A stretch of DNA of 64,000 nt from Nemania diffusa (lineage: Eukaryota > Ascomycota > Sordariomycetes > Xylariales > Xylariaceae): the NCBI GenBank assembly GCA_038501195.1, contig JBBPUQ010000005.1:4030001-4094000 (forward strand), written 5' to 3'. Positions 33,519 through 45,687 of the stretch are shown piece after piece. The first letter of the stretch is position 1. Each line of letters starts with the position of its first letter. Below the pieces are notes generated by a model that ran no database searches, was not told where the DNA came from, and was given only the letters and a program-made list of their open reading frames with translations. The position numbers were made by a program, and so were the translations under genes.

Positions 33519-36500
33519 CTTGTCGACGTCGATGAAACCCGATGACTTATATCTCGGAGGGACCCGCAGCGTGGCGTAAGTAAAATGACGGCCCCTCCTA
33601 ACTCTGTGCTCCCACTCGATGCCACTAAGTGTAGACGATCAAGCGATACTTGAACTGAAGGCCGAGACGATATCATCAAACGCTGGTAAGTGCATGGCAA
33701 AGACTGCCAATCACACCGTGTGCCTCAAGTGTAACCTCAGCTAAAATCGTAGTGGCCAGTTGCGACGCAACCGAGGAGATGGTGGTGCGCGGAAGTACTG
33801 GATCGGGCGGGAATGGTGATAATGATGGCAAACGGACTATATGATATGCCGTACAGCAGGCTCCGTTGGCTCAGCTGAGGCTCAAGTTTAATAGGACAGC
33901 GAGGCGCGTAGTACAACTGAGGGGTGTACTAGTTAGTAAGGTCGCAGAACTAGACGTCGGACAAGGCCGGATCGACTAGATACGTATGAGCACAGCGGGA
34001 ATTGAAAAGCGGTACAAGGTTTGTTTCTCATCAGGCATACTAGGGAGGAAGGTCATGGTATGAATGAGTGACAATAATTCTTCCAGCCACTAGATTGCAG
34101 GATTCCGGTGCTTAGCCTGCCACAGTAGCCCTGCGCAGGGTCTCTCTTATTAGTATAATAAGGGGGTACTTATGCCATCACGTCGCGCGCTACCTTGCCA
34201 ATCACTCGGTTCACTGGAAGATTACAGTAGAAATATGGTTCCTCGCGCCCGGTTAGCCAGCTATCCCCGGTCAATATCTCTCCTCTTATCGGTTTTTATT
34301 TCTATCTATTTTTTTTTAAACACGGACGAAGGACCATAGTATTTGCAAAATTCGGCTATATTCCCACTACCTATGCGTGCAGTTTGCGGCCGCATTCTCA
34401 CTAGAAGCAACAGGGTTAGGGGAAACCATCAAATCTCCTACAAGCACTAGTCTAGTATACGGTAGTTTGTGGGGGAGCTGGCCCGCAAGAGGCGAGGATC
34501 ATGATGGAATTTGGGCGATGGCCATTCATCGCTTGGCAATAAATCTTGGGAACAACGGCCAACGGAACAGGCTTCGGGCGGAGAAGTCTCCAAATTACCC
34601 ACTGTGGCATCTACATAGCACGCTGCTGCACGAGCGAAACATGTTCAGAGGCTTCGGAAAATAGAATGTGTTTAACCTAAAGCGATAAGCCAAGCTTCAC
34701 GTAACTTAATACTAAATAATAGTTGGAATAACTGAAGCTTCCTTGGCTATATCATACCTAATCGAGGAAATCAGCGAGTATCTATCTCGATCTATTCCCC
34801 TAGTGCTTGTGTATTTGATTCCCATACATACGGATATTACAATTTGGAGATAGGAATACACACATCTAGACTTCTGATATTGTTCAGCTTAATCACGCCC
34901 TTCTTAAACCCTTCGTCCGGAGAGATCCAAACATAATCTTCTTACTAGAATTCTCAATTTTAATATAGGTAATGCGTCTAGGTCATTCTATGGCGCTGAA
35001 ACACAACCGAGATATGAGAAATACGGGCCAGAAACCGGGGTCGCTCAGGGTACTATCGTCCCGTGGGGAAACGCATAAAGAAGTTGGGGAAGACAGGGGC
35101 TCGAGATCAACCGGGCTAACCCCATTTCTGGATAAATTTTTGAACAATTATCCATCAATCACAATCGAGCCCGCCGACTACCATGAACATCTACCCATTG
35201 GCGTTGAATCGCCTCAACTTTAGCCTACGGAGAATTTCGCGGACGCATCCGCCTTCACTCGTGGTATTCATGGTGTTTATGGCTCGTGTTGCACAACATA
35301 GAGCGTCAGCAGATCCAAGATCACGTCTAAGCCCACCTGCCTGCCTCACTAACGACTCTACTAGGAACCTACTACCCCTTCAGGAAACAGATCAGTCTCA
35401 TTTCGGCCTCAGGGCAACACTGAATAGGGAAACCCTGCCTAATTTAGTAGTCCGATGGTGAGTCCACGCGCGGGCGTTCCCATCGTTCGGCACTAAATTA
35501 AGTGTATGATTACATAGCTGCCTGCTGGCGGACTTACACGCCCGCTATTAGAGAAAGCGGCAGAGAGTACCATGGACGAATGAATCAGCTAATTATACAT
35601 GTTCGATTCATATTATACATTACGTTCCAGCTGATTCGTGCGCGACTCGCAGCTCCAAGCTAGCTTCGGCTGGATTTCGCAGCTATGTCGGCTGTAATCA
35701 TTAACACCATCATAGCTTAGACACTTTCACCGAACCCGAATTCTACACTTACACGCAGCGGCACCCCCACGGGCAAAATACTTGGCATGGCTTATACTGA
35801 TACTTCTTCAAGGGGGGGGGGGCACAACTCATGAAGGGTTACCGGCTAGATCGCCTTTAGTTGGCCAACTATATCGGCCTTGTATAGGCTATTATAGCCC
35901 TAGGGTAAGGAGAACGACTATCTGCGCGTATAGCCTCGGGCCGGTGCAGAAAATGGTCACCGAGGTGAAAGATATCTAATACTAATCTAGAGCAGGAGAT
36001 ATTCAAGTTTTATCATTCGGGTCAATAAAGATAGTCTTTATACCTACCTAATTCTAGCTAGGAAGCATGCACACAGTACCAACTTCAAGAACCAGGCTGC
36101 AAACCTACTCTCCTTTGCCACTTTTACTACAAGCTTATATTCTAGTCTCTTGTCATTACTGCCATTAATCATACCACTTTCTCACTTAATCGTTCGATCC
36201 TGGATAGAAGGCAGAAGGTTACAGAGCATCGTGGCTTAATATCTACGTGAGGGCCTGTTGCCCTATATGGCGGGTATCTTGTATATCTTGTTGTATAAAT
36301 CGTCAAAAAATAGAATAGGTGAGATGGAATTATTTTTGAAAAGCTGAATGAATTCACCATATATGGGCATGTCCAGTATAGAAGAAAAATATGAGTACCT
36401 ATATCAACCGAGATACGATCTTCAGCAAGCCACACACCGCTACTCGTAGCTCATTGAACAGAACGCTCTCTCGTACCACTTACGGAAGTAGAAGCCGACG

Positions 36501-38501
36501 TGAGATGTTTGGCTGCCCGTCGGACATACATTCGACAGCCAAAACAAGAATAGCGAAGCAACTAAAAATGCTCGCTAATAGATTTTAGCATGATGCCATT
36601 TCCTAATTGCCAAAGATATATCTTATGACACCCTCGCATCAGATCTTTGTGCCAACACCTCTCACTCATTCTTGGCTACTTTATACCAGTTATTAATGGG
36701 GAGCTTTTGAGGAGTAATTCACATTAGTATAGATATTCTGTCCTCTCTCTTTAAGTTTGATACAATATTCCGTATCACCACTCGATAGAACACAGCTTGC
36801 TAACTTCTGAGACACGTATAAGGAAATCATGTGTAAGCTAGAAGGGCATGACGAAGAGTTCATAGAGCAAATGAACTTAGTTGCCAGTCAAGAAAAGTCT
36901 AAGTCACTAGTTTCCTAGATGATCAAGTTGGCGACACTCACCGGGCGTGGGAGGTGGGTGAATAATTTTTGTACTTGTTCCTTCTCGTTCAAGCAAATCT
37001 TAGACTACCTAATATAAGCTTCCCTTTAGATCAAATCATGAGCTATAAGCGTCTTTAAAATTTAAAACACTCCTATATAATGCCTAGAATGGTGATAGGT
37101 GATCCTAAGTACTACAGTGAAGAATTAATATCATCGGGCTCATACGAATGTGCGTGAAAAGGGACTGTTTACCTCTGAACTAGTTGCGGTCGGTGAGCTA
37201 GCTGTTTAGAGATAGCAAATCCAGTGTAGCCCCACGACTATCAAGTTAGTCTTCTACTCTTATCGTGTAAGGCGCAAGGTCTCGTGGACATCTTCTTAGA
37301 CAATATTGATAAGATTGTATCTCGTTAATATCAAGTATGCCTATCACACAAGGCTTTGAGACATCTGCAGCGTTGAATGCAGAACGCCCCTATTCATAAC
37401 ACCGCATGATAGAAACCGTGGAGGGAGACTTGTCGCAACAGCTTTCAGACTCACACCATCTTTCACTTACTAAGCCCTCTAGAACACGCAATTCCGTTAG
37501 TTGTATGTATAGTTACGCACATTTCCTAGTGTGTTTGAGTGTACAAAGGAAGACGACCTATGATGGTTAATATTGCAATTAGCGAGTAGTGGATAGTCAG
37601 CGGGACGGGACCGGTAGTGAAGGCGGGGTCTGGACTAGGTACGATGACGACATGGAGATGTACCACCTCAATCCGTAGTCAACTGTGCTATCACATGCTA
37701 TCTAACTTCAAATCAGAAAAGCAAAAAATGGCTCTACATCTATCTTAACTGAGTTGGGATCTTCTACATATATACCTGATACCATACTGGAATTAGTCAC
37801 AGAAATGGTAAGCTAAAGAGATGCACATAGCAATCTTTGGTGCTTAAATAGCTGTAGAGAGAGCACCTGCAGTGCAGCCTGCAAACATGTTATAGGATTG
37901 GCTGCAGGGCTTATTAGATAACAAGTGATAAGTTCCCGATCACAGCATCACCGTCATTAGCGCATCTGTGCTGGAGGCCCCCTAGCTAAGACAAGACAGC
38001 AAACGCAGGCCAGGCAGCCGAATTAATTACCTCTGCATACATATGTACGTAGCTTAGAGGTAGCTGCTTCATTTTTTTATAGCATCGTCCGGAATTAATG
38101 AATTAATGTCTGTAGCTTTCGGGCACAAATTTCTACTTTTTTTTCCTCCTGGGAAGGCTCAATTATTTTAAGATCTCTTGGTATTTGCAAGCTCTCCTGA
38201 TAAGATTGTCACTTTGAAACCTGCAGAGATCGCCAACAAGCATTACTCAAAGTGCTCTCTCGAGCCCATAAATCGCCTACGTCTAATGGGCAGCTGATAC
38301 ATGATACACCACCAACCACCACACCTTGCTTGTTCCCTGCCCAACCAGCGAAATCTCGCTTGCAACCCTCTTCGCTACTAGCATTGCAGAACTTTTCTAT
38401 CTCTGGGCTCTCTTAAAACAACCTTAGAAAAGGCCTCGAACTCCATCTATTTTGCTTCATCGCTGGTCGAAAAGAGGGCGCCCGGGCACATACTAGGAAT
38501 C
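33519..38501. other. Divergent gene-poor spacer, 5 kb
   Basis: Lies between the 5' ends of the QutR-like gene (-) and the claudin-like gene (+), so both promoters should be inside. Frames such as 34377-34664 and 35183-35461 have no protein-like features. It holds an 11-base G run (35812-35822) and two weak hairpins (34689-34747; 35576-35639). Composition becomes A+T-rich from about 36 to 38.2 kb. No gene, RNA or mobile element is supported. Confidence 0.5.
35812..35822 (+). repeat. Homopolymer run of 11 G
   Basis: Eleven consecutive G bases in an otherwise mixed spacer. Such a run is rare by chance, prone to sequencing error and to slippage, and its true length should be treated as uncertain. 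Confidence 0.85.
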
Positions 38502-39612
38502 ATGACTCGCAAGATAGTATATTCCGTCGCCCTCGGCGTCTTTGTGTGTAGTACGTCATCCACCCCTTGCTTCTCCTCCTCACCTGCATCGTATGTTGTA
38601 TTACAAGATACCTACCATTCACCCCCAACCACAGCTGCATTTTCGTACATATCGATATTGTCTTCGTGCAGATAATTATCAATATCACCTCGATAATCAT
38701 GGCATGCCCCTATTCACTCCCCTCGCCGAAAGTTCTGCGGCCAAAATAGAACCGAGAGCCCAAACCGGGCCAGTGGTCCACCACCACGTCCAAACACCCT
38801 CCCATCCGATGATGCAGACCCCGCCAAGCTAACCAGCGCGCCCCCAACGCAACAGCAACGATCCTAACCCTGACGTCGCTCGTCACGACGCACTGGGTGA
38901 CGTACAGCGTGACGGCGTCGACGGGCGCGACGTTCACGAAGCGCCTGGGGCTGCACGAGAGCTGCTCGTCGGTGGCGGCGGACCCGGCGTGCCGGCCGTT
39001 CCCGAGCGACGACGACTGCCGCGACGACAAGGCGTTCTGCTCGCTGTGGCGCACGAGCGGCTTCCTGCTCTCCTTCGCCACCATCGTCGAGCTCGCCACC
39101 CTCGTCTCCTTCCTCGTCGTCCTCGCCGGCGGCAAGTTCAAGCGCGAGGGCGGCTGGCGCCTCATCGGCGGCCTGCTGCTTGCTGACGCTGTGGTTGAGT
39201 TCGCGGGCATGGGCATTGTGGTGAGTTTTGCTTGTCTCTGCCTCTACTTTTATCTTCACCTCTCTCCTCTCCGGCCGTGTATACTTAGATAGGATGGAGC
39301 TCGATTGGACAATGTGGGGATAAATAATTCTGGGCCAGGGGAGGGGCGGCTCGTGTACCTTGCTTCCTAGCCGAAACCACGAGAATAGTATCTAGTGTTG
39401 AGTTCTTGTATTAACTTACGATTGAATAGGCATGGCTCTTCGAGCACGACTCCCAGTTCGTCGTCCCGGGGTGGTCCCTCGATTACTCCTTCTACCTCTG
39501 TACCACGAGCGCGAGCGTATCCGTCCTGCTGGCCGCTGTCTTAGCCGCCTCGGCATATGTGTTGCCCCCAGAGGACGACTACGAAAGCATTGAGGATCCA
39601 TTTGATTCTTAG
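38502..39612 (+). CDS. Claudin/SUR7-like four-transmembrane protein
   Basis: Exons 38502-38550, 38856-39220 and 39430-39612 give 198 residues. Intron 1 is long (305 bp, GTACGT donor, GCTAACC branch at about 38828, ACAG acceptor) and intron 2 has GTGAGT and ATAG ends. Helix 1 is built across the first junction (IVYSVALGVFVCTTILTLTSL). It is followed by a TTHWVTYSV segment and a Cys-containing loop (ESCSSV, PACRPF, DDCRDD, FCSLWRTSG) resembling the Cys pair of claudin/PMP22 and SUR7 loops. Helices 2 and 3 lie at about 85-135, a WSLDYSFYLC motif precedes helix 4, and the tail is short and acidic (EDDYESIEDPFDS). In fungi, SUR7-type proteins mark plasma-membrane eisosome or septal domains; that role is inferred, not seen. 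Exon 2 is strikingly GC-rich with C/G-ending codons, unlike the rest of the gene. Confidence 0.75.
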
Positions 39613-40082
39613 CGTGGGAGATTCATGGGTTTGGAAATCATCTCTACAACAGCATGCGTGGTTGTTAGTTTTAAGACTAAACTATACGCTTCCTCTATTG
39701 ATTGGACGGTTGGTGAAAGCTATGCAAAATGCAAATGCAAAATTTATCTTACGGTATTTTTTTCATATAATTCGGTCAGAGCGATATACGCACATGGGAT
39801 TTTGGGCGTTTGGGGGCATAGTATCATAACATAATGGGGAGACGAAAGTTCGCATTAGGGAATGCATTATGGATTAACTACGGCAGTGACCACTACGGGT
39901 TAGGGAGATATATACATACCGTGTACACGAAATGAGGGCTGGCTCCGTCAACTCTCAGAAGAAGCTAAGCATTTCCACTAGGTACCTTGGTGTGTAAATA
40001 AATTGAGAATTACTTTTCTGGGTATCCTATTCTATTACATTAAGTGTAGAAACAGCGACATTTTGAAAAATTAGTAGTCAGC
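39613..40082. other. Convergent 3' spacer
   Basis: 470 bases between two convergent genes, holding their 3' flanks. A+T-rich with several AATAAA-like words (for example near 39999), compatible with polyadenylation on either strand. No gene is seen. Confidence 0.5.
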
Positions 40083-41387
40083 TTAGTCCTCGTCATCATC
40101 GTCGGAATCAGATTCGGCTTCCGAAGAAGACGACGAGCTACTAGATGAGGTATCCTCGTGAACCCTGGCACCCGCTGCATCGTTCTCGTCATCTGAATCT
40201 GAATCAGAAGCTGAGCTAGAACCACTACCACTCGAGCTGGTGTCAGAATCAGATTCGCCTTCTGATTCCGACTCTGATGAGCTTGTGTCTTCTACGGCTG
40301 CTGTTCGGAGTTTTCTTTTCCGCTTGACCCTTTGCTGTGGGCCGTCGTTGAGTTTGAGACGCCTTTCATCATCACTGTCCTGAACTGATGGATCCCCCCC
40401 CTTTTCCGTAGAAGTGGACTCCCCACTTGTTGTCGTAGTCGCGGTGGTTGTTGTCTCCGAGGCATCGGTCTCGGAAATCTCATCCAACACCATCTCCGCG
40501 CGCATGCGCTTCACAACGCGCCGCTGCATCTCCATGTCCGTGGTGCGCAGCACGTACTCTACTTCGTCGAAGCGTCTCTTCTCAGGTGTCCGGGTCTGGC
40601 TCAGGAACATTTTAATCACCTCCTCGTACTCCTTCTGTTTCCGCTCGGCCATCTCGGCCTTGCTAGAGGCCGCGAAGGCAGAGGCGCCTTTCTCCATATC
40701 CTGTGTCTTGACGCCGTTGGCGAGCTGCCGCAGTCGCGTGCGCACGCCCCCCTGCAGTCCCCGGATATACTCGTAGAACACGTTAATATCCGCAGCGGGG
40801 ATGGTGGTCTCGTCCGCATCCGCGAACACTTGCTCCAGTAGTTTGGTTTGGTGATTCTTGTTGAATTTCCAACTGTCCCGTGACGTGTGCCAAGTCCGTA
40901 GGTAGGTAAGCGCGGGCTCTAGGTTGACGGACGCCGACCTCTTGATTGACTTTGCAGGCGATGTATTGACAGCGCCATTTACAGACGTTTGCTTTTGTCG
41001 TTTGGTTCTTACCGCGGTGGGAGGCTGCGGCTCGGCAGTGTCCGCGGTGAAAGAGACAGACTTTGCTTTCTTGGGTGACTGGTGAGTGGTGTGGTCCTGC
41101 CGACTGTCCTGTCTGGCCCTTTTAGCTGAATGGTCTAATGCAGGGGCGCTGCCGGAGGCTCTTCTCTTTGCATTGGGAGTAGAACCGGCAAGGTGTGCCT
41201 GATTGTTGGGCACCGATGAAATAGTGGAAGTGCCCGTAGCAGTAGTAGTAGTGGTGGTGGTGTTGGTAGAATGGTGGGTAACGTCATTGCTTTCTGCCTC
41301 AGATGCAGGTTTGAGCTTGAGACCCAATCGCTTCCAGGCCGGGACTCGCTGCGCTGGCGCTCCCCCAGTGGAGTGAAAAGACGACAT
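40083..41387 (-). CDS. WKF-domain protein (human C7orf50-like), acidic-serine tail
   Basis: A single exon of 434 residues. The start MSSFHSTGG at 41387 was chosen over the frame's earlier ATG at 41429 because it opens the conserved N-terminus (PAWKRLGLKLK). Residues 45-165 are low-complexity with a Thr run and basic nuclear-localisation-like motifs (AKRARQ, PKKAK, TKRQKQ). The conserved WKF domain lies at about 170-255: ALTYLRTWHTSRDSWKFNKN, then LLEQVF and FYEYIRGLQGG. A charged helix follows (AEMAERKQKEYEEVIKMFL) and the tail is made of Ser/Asp/Glu runs ending SDDDDED. Members of the family are nucleolar and linked to RNA processing, so nuclear or nucleolar action is likely; a precise role cannot be given. 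It is convergent with the claudin-like gene and divergent from the proteasome gene. Confidence 0.85.
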   Translation of the reverse strand: MSSFHSTGGAPAQRVPAWKRLGLKLKPASEAESNDVTHHSTNTTTTTTTATGTSTISSVPNNQAHLAGSTPNAKRRASGSAPALDHSAKRARQDSRQDHTTHQSPKKAKSVSFTADTAEPQPPTAVRTKRQKQTSVNGAVNTSPAKSIKRSASVNLEPALTYLRTWHTSRDSWKFNKNHQTKLLEQVFADADETTIPAADINVFYEYIRGLQGGVRTRLRQLANGVKTQDMEKGASAFAASSKAEMAERKQKEYEEVIKMFLSQTRTPEKRRFDEVEYVLRTTDMEMQRRVVKRMRAEMVLDEISETDASETTTTATTTTSGESTSTEKGGDPSVQDSDDERRLKLNDGPQQRVKRKRKLRTAAVEDTSSSESESEGESDSDTSSSGSGSSSASDSDSDDENDAAGARVHEDTSSSSSSSSSEAESDSDDDDED

Positions 41388-42254
41388 GGCTAGAGATTGG
41401 ACAGATCCTGGCAGGACAGATATACACAAGTGCGCGTGCTATATACTAAGACGGCGGGTAGATTGGTATCAATACTACGCCGAGACTCTCCACGCGACGA
41501 CCGCCCAAAATTAGAGGTCTGGTTGAAGAAACTTGACTTTCACCACGGTAGTGAGAGCATCCGAAGAAGAATAAGAATAGCGCTTCACCTCGGGCTAGAA
41601 TTTCTGCTGCATGAGACCTAGCCTCATTAGCATCAATGCGGGGCTATATTTTGTACACGTAGCACTAGCTTGCAGTGAATTGGGCATTCGCTAATGAAAC
41701 TACTGTGAGATTTCAAGATGTGCTGAAGATCTATCGTGAACTGTCGGTGCTCCTTAGCTTTTTTTTTTTTCTTTAGGATCTTTTGCGATGGTGGAGATCT
41801 GCGCTGGCCCACCTGCAATTACCTAAATTCTCGATGTAAGTATATGTATAAACCGGGATAACTTCTATATCAGATATACCTACCTATCGGCATCAAAAAG
41901 TCCCGTTGTGGGTTTCCGTTTAGTCACTTTACTTCACTAGCTTAGGTAGGCTAGCCAGGTACCAGGTAGCCAGATTTGACGTGGCCTAAGCTCGACCTCT
42001 CAGGCAGCTCAACCGCGTAACAGCTCCCTGTCGATAAGGTGCACCAAGGCAAGCAAGGCTGGCTCCATCACCATCAAGACTCAGCTCTGTCGTCAACATC
42101 GTTGTTTGCAAAAGTCCCCCTCTACTACATCAATTCACCCGACTACACGAGAGGCACCTCCACATACTTTTCCTCCAGCTCCGACTCTTCTGCCCCCTTA
42201 ATCCCCTTCCGAGCTGACGTCGACATCCCGCCGTCTTAAGCGTTCGTCGTCATC
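41388..42254. promoter_or_regulatory. Divergent promoter region, WKF gene and proteasome alpha-1
   Basis: 867 bases between two divergent start codons, so it must contain both promoters. A long T run (41759-41771) and a C/T-rich stretch just before 42255 are typical of fungal core promoters. No proteasome-associated control element (GGTGGCAAA) is present in it. A short uORF-like frame (42039-42239) overlaps the probable 5' leader. Confidence 0.5.
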
Positions 42255-43351
42255 ATGTCGGGCGGTACGTATCCGTCAAGTTTCATGGACTTATGTTAGA
42301 CCAAACGCAGCGCTGACGACGAGGTCTTTGGATAGGAAGCGCAGGCTATGACCGGCACATCACCATTTTCTCTGAGCAAGGCAGGCTCTACCAAGTCGGT
42401 ATGTCTCACGATCCATTCCGACACCCCCCGCGTATCAGCTCCCCATACCCCATGCGACGCATCGAGACGAGATGAGAACAGCGGTCAGGGAAAATTTTGC
42501 GACTAATGGACGCACCGCCTTATAGAATATGCATTCAAGGCAATCACTGCTGCCAATATTATGTCGATAGGTGTTCGGGGTAAGGACTGTGCGGTGGTAC
42601 TGTCCCAGAAAAAGGTCCCCGTAAGTCTGCTTTCAGCCTCAACCCCCAGCTGCTTCGGCACCCCCAATACGTGAGGCTGAAGCTTACTCCACGTGCCAGG
42701 ACAAACTGATCGATCCTTCCTCTGTATCCCACATCTTTCAGATCTCGCCATCCGTTGGCTGCGTTATGACCGGGTCAATTGCGGATGCCCGTGCCTTCGC
42801 CCAGCGCGCCCAGGGTGAAGCAGCCGAATTCCGCTACAAGTATGGATATGAGATGCCATGCGACGCTTTGGCCAAGCGACTGGCTAACATCAGCCAAGTG
42901 TATACCCAGAGGGTATGGTCGCACATGCGCTATGTTGTGGGTGATGATGCTAACACTATGGTAGGCGTATATGCGCCCCTACGGCGTTGCGACAACACTA
43001 ATATCCCTTGATGCGGAATTTGGTCCACAGCTTTTCAAGTGTGATCCCGCAGGTTATTACGTTGGTTACAAGGGTACAGCAGCTGGGCCCAAACAGCAGG
43101 AAGCGCTGAATCATCTAGAGAAGAAGCTCAAGAACAAGGATCACGCTGAGGGCAGCTGGGAAGATGTTGTGGAACTAGCCATCACCACTCTCAGCACAGT
43201 TCTCAGCATGGACTTCAAGAAGGGAGAGATTGAGATCGGCATAGTTGGAGGTCCTCGAAAAGACGGTAAGGAAGGCACCGATCCCTCCTTCAGGACTCTC
43301 ACCGAAGATGAGATAGACGACAGACTACAAGCTATTGCGGAGAAGGACTAG
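42255..43351 (+). CDS. SCL1: 20S proteasome subunit alpha-1 (Scl1/PSMA6 type)
   Basis: Five exons: 42255-42264, 42336-42398, 42526-42620, 42700-42912 and 42965-43351, giving 255 residues, close to the family's usual 250-260. Exon 1 is only ten bases (ATGTCGGGCG). The alpha signature [24 protein letters not shown] starts near residue 6 (quoted in part: [18 protein letters not shown]), followed by [27 protein letters not shown] and [12 protein letters not shown]. Then come [14 protein letters not shown], which is split by the 52-bp last intron, and [12 protein letters not shown] and WEDVVELAI. Alpha subunits form the gated outer rings of the 20S core, are catalytically inactive, and open in response to regulatory caps. 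The subunit type (alpha1, gene SCL1 in yeast) is inferred from the overall sequence. Housekeeping gene; the introns are small and canonical. Confidence 0.95.
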
Positions 43352-45687
43352 TGGGGAGGTCCCGAGACGGCATAAGGCTGAACTGAATCCTCGTCGATGT
43401 AGTTGATTCGACTGCTTGAGGGACCGATTTGCCACCCAATATAGCCCTATCAAGATGCGGGCAGGGATACTTCTATATGTAGCCCTGGTCCATGGTGTGG
43501 AATACTATCATGGCGTCCAATCAGGCGTTCAGCAAGCAGTTTCGATTTTGATGTGACTACAGTACCAGGTTGTAACAACCTCAATAGACTTACTCACCAC
43601 AGCTCAGCGGGCGTGGTCAGACAGTTCTCATCACAATCTCACATCTAGACGATAGGAGGTAGAAGTTGATGAGCTGAATTTAACTACGCTCTCCCGGTGT
43701 CTCTGGGTCGTCATTGTGTCTGCATGTGAAATGGTCGATTTCATTCGAGCGAGTCAGCCTAAACAGACCGTTAGCGGCACATATTACAGTAGTACTGGAG
43801 TAGTTATTTCTAAACAATATTGAGATGTTGTCAGTGTTTACCGAATTAGGTACACGAGACTCAGCCGCCAAGTCGTCCCATGACAGTGGAACCCCCTCCA
43901 AGTGCAAGGGGGGGTTCCTAAGGCATGAGCATAATGCATGTGCGCAGCGTGGCATGTCGTGGCAGGGGTAGGGATAAGAAGTTGATATTGAGGTTGATGG
44001 ATGTGCGAAAATGACAAGTAAGTACTACGACTAATCCGACTAATATCTAATATAAGCAGTATGGATGCATTATTGACTTATTGACTTATTGATAATGAGA
44101 TGCAGGCGGTGAATGGACAGAGCCTTTGAGTAAAGAGAAAATAATAATAATAATCGGAATAAGAAATAAGCGACTAACTTGAAGCAAGGCTTATAGGATT
44201 AGATAAGTATTTCTTTTGCTCTCTCTATGTTCTATTTATTTCTCTCCTATGCATAATCTATAATCCCGATAAGTACTTCTCCTACGGTAGGCCAGTCATT
44301 ATTAAGCTAAGTCGTTGCCCGTGTAGTGTAGCGTAAGGTATAATTAAGTTTTATAGAAGCGATGAAACGAACAGCCATCTAGATGCAGATCAGCGCGATG
44401 ACTGGCAGCTGGGTTGGGTCCCCCAAGCAGACCCCAAGCATACAGTAGCGTAGCGGCTAAGAGGCCCCAGCGATGCCTACTACCTAAGAGGTATGTAGGT
44501 ACTTAGCCTTAGCGCCAGCGACTGGCCCTATGTTGCAATACATGACCCGTTCAGCTGTGTCTTTATAGTGGGCTGCCGTGGCTTGGACCTGACAGCGCTC
44601 TGCTATTGGGTCGACCTTCCCACACAACTTCGCGATATCCGTCTCGGTACCCATCTGAACCCTCTGAGCCTCCGTTTGCTTTGTTCCATTACACCTGACA
44701 AGCACCCTCTACAAGACTGTATCGGGATTAACGTCGTTGATAGTGGCGCGCTGAATACCGTGCGACTTGCTGCCTCTGCTCACCAGCATGCTCGCACGAG
44801 GCTCTATTGCGTCTCTCTAATGCGTCTGTAATGCGTCTGCTGCTCGCTGCTCGCTGCTCTCTGCCTTTCCCCACTGACCGTCTTCTGCTTATACACACCT
44901 CCCCCTACAGGGGCCCTACAGGGTACAGAGTACATGGCATTACATTGGCCTTTCAGTCCGTCAGTCGACGAGAGTAATACAGGTATGCCGTTTATCGTGT
45001 GGAGCGCTGGAGGGTCTTCCCCCCAAGCGTTCCGTCGAGGGCCTTGCAGATGAGGCGTCGACTGCCACGAGATGGGCCCTGGCTAGCGACGTGAGCCTAT
45101 GCGCACCCGGGCTTAGTTTGGTCGCGGAGTAATAAGCGAGGATCGACGTCCAGCTCTGTTAGGATATCCCAGGTTTGAGCTTGAAAGTGTTCGTAGGGAT
45201 AGTACAGTCGTTAGAAACTCCGATTCGATGCCGGCTTGATTGTCTTGTGGTTTCGGGAGCTGGGGCCGGTCGTGGTCGAACGTTCCCTGTAAATCTATGG
45301 AACACCATAGCTAAATTCCCCGTCAGGAGTTCGTCAACAATCGAATCTGTCTTAGTCGGGGCATAAGCTTAAACAAGTGACTAGACGACTCGTTGGGGTC
45401 TTAGAGAAATGTACAAAAACTACGTCGTCTCTTCGCAGTTGCGCCGATTCAAGATGAAGCTTCAACATAGTCTCCAGAGCTGTCTAATAACCTGCAGCAG
45501 CCTTACCGCTCTCTGCTTCATTGGCTCTTAGGTCGACTAGCAATCCCTTGTTGTCTGGTGCTCCTTAATACCTATCAATTTGCTCTCCTAATACTTCTCT
45601 GCGGTCTCAGCTTCTGGCGTCCATCAGCAACTTTCTCCTTCAGCTAATTCCTTTCGCCTTTGATATTTGAAGATATACCTATACAAA
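43352..45687. other. Spacer, 2.3 kb, with simple repeats
   Basis: No supported gene. It contains short simple repeats: tandem TATTGACT units near 44071-44092, an AAT run near 44142-44156, and a run of related GCTGCTC words near 44840-44870. A TTTGCCACC word (the yeast PACE element in reverse) lies at 43428-43436, downstream of the proteasome gene, and is probably chance. A C/T-rich tract (about 45570-45660) precedes the next gene. Confidence 0.5.

Noticed and set aside
34689..34747. Inverted repeat GCCAAGCTTCA / TGAAGCTTCCTTGGC
   Set aside because: The stem needs a four-base bulge and has no matching element elsewhere, so it is not called as a terminator or transposon end.
35601..35612. GTTCGATTC word, resembling a tRNA B box (similar words near 27340, 30310 and 36190)
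   Set aside because: No matching A box, acceptor stem or cloverleaf could be folded around any of them.
35576..35639. Inverted repeat GAATCAGCT / AGCTGATTC with a 38-base loop
   Set aside because: Stem of only nine exact pairs, not beside any gene end; expected by chance in a 5-kb spacer.
38710..39259. Long minus-strand frames opposite the claudin-like gene
   Set aside because: They are Arg/Ala/Pro-rich mirror frames caused by the GC-rich sense codons; the sense strand has splice sites, helices and Cys motifs.
43428..43436. TTTGCCACC, the reverse of the yeast proteasome control element, near the proteasome gene
   Set aside because: It lies downstream of the gene, not in its promoter, and a 9-base match is not surprising by chance in a window of this size.
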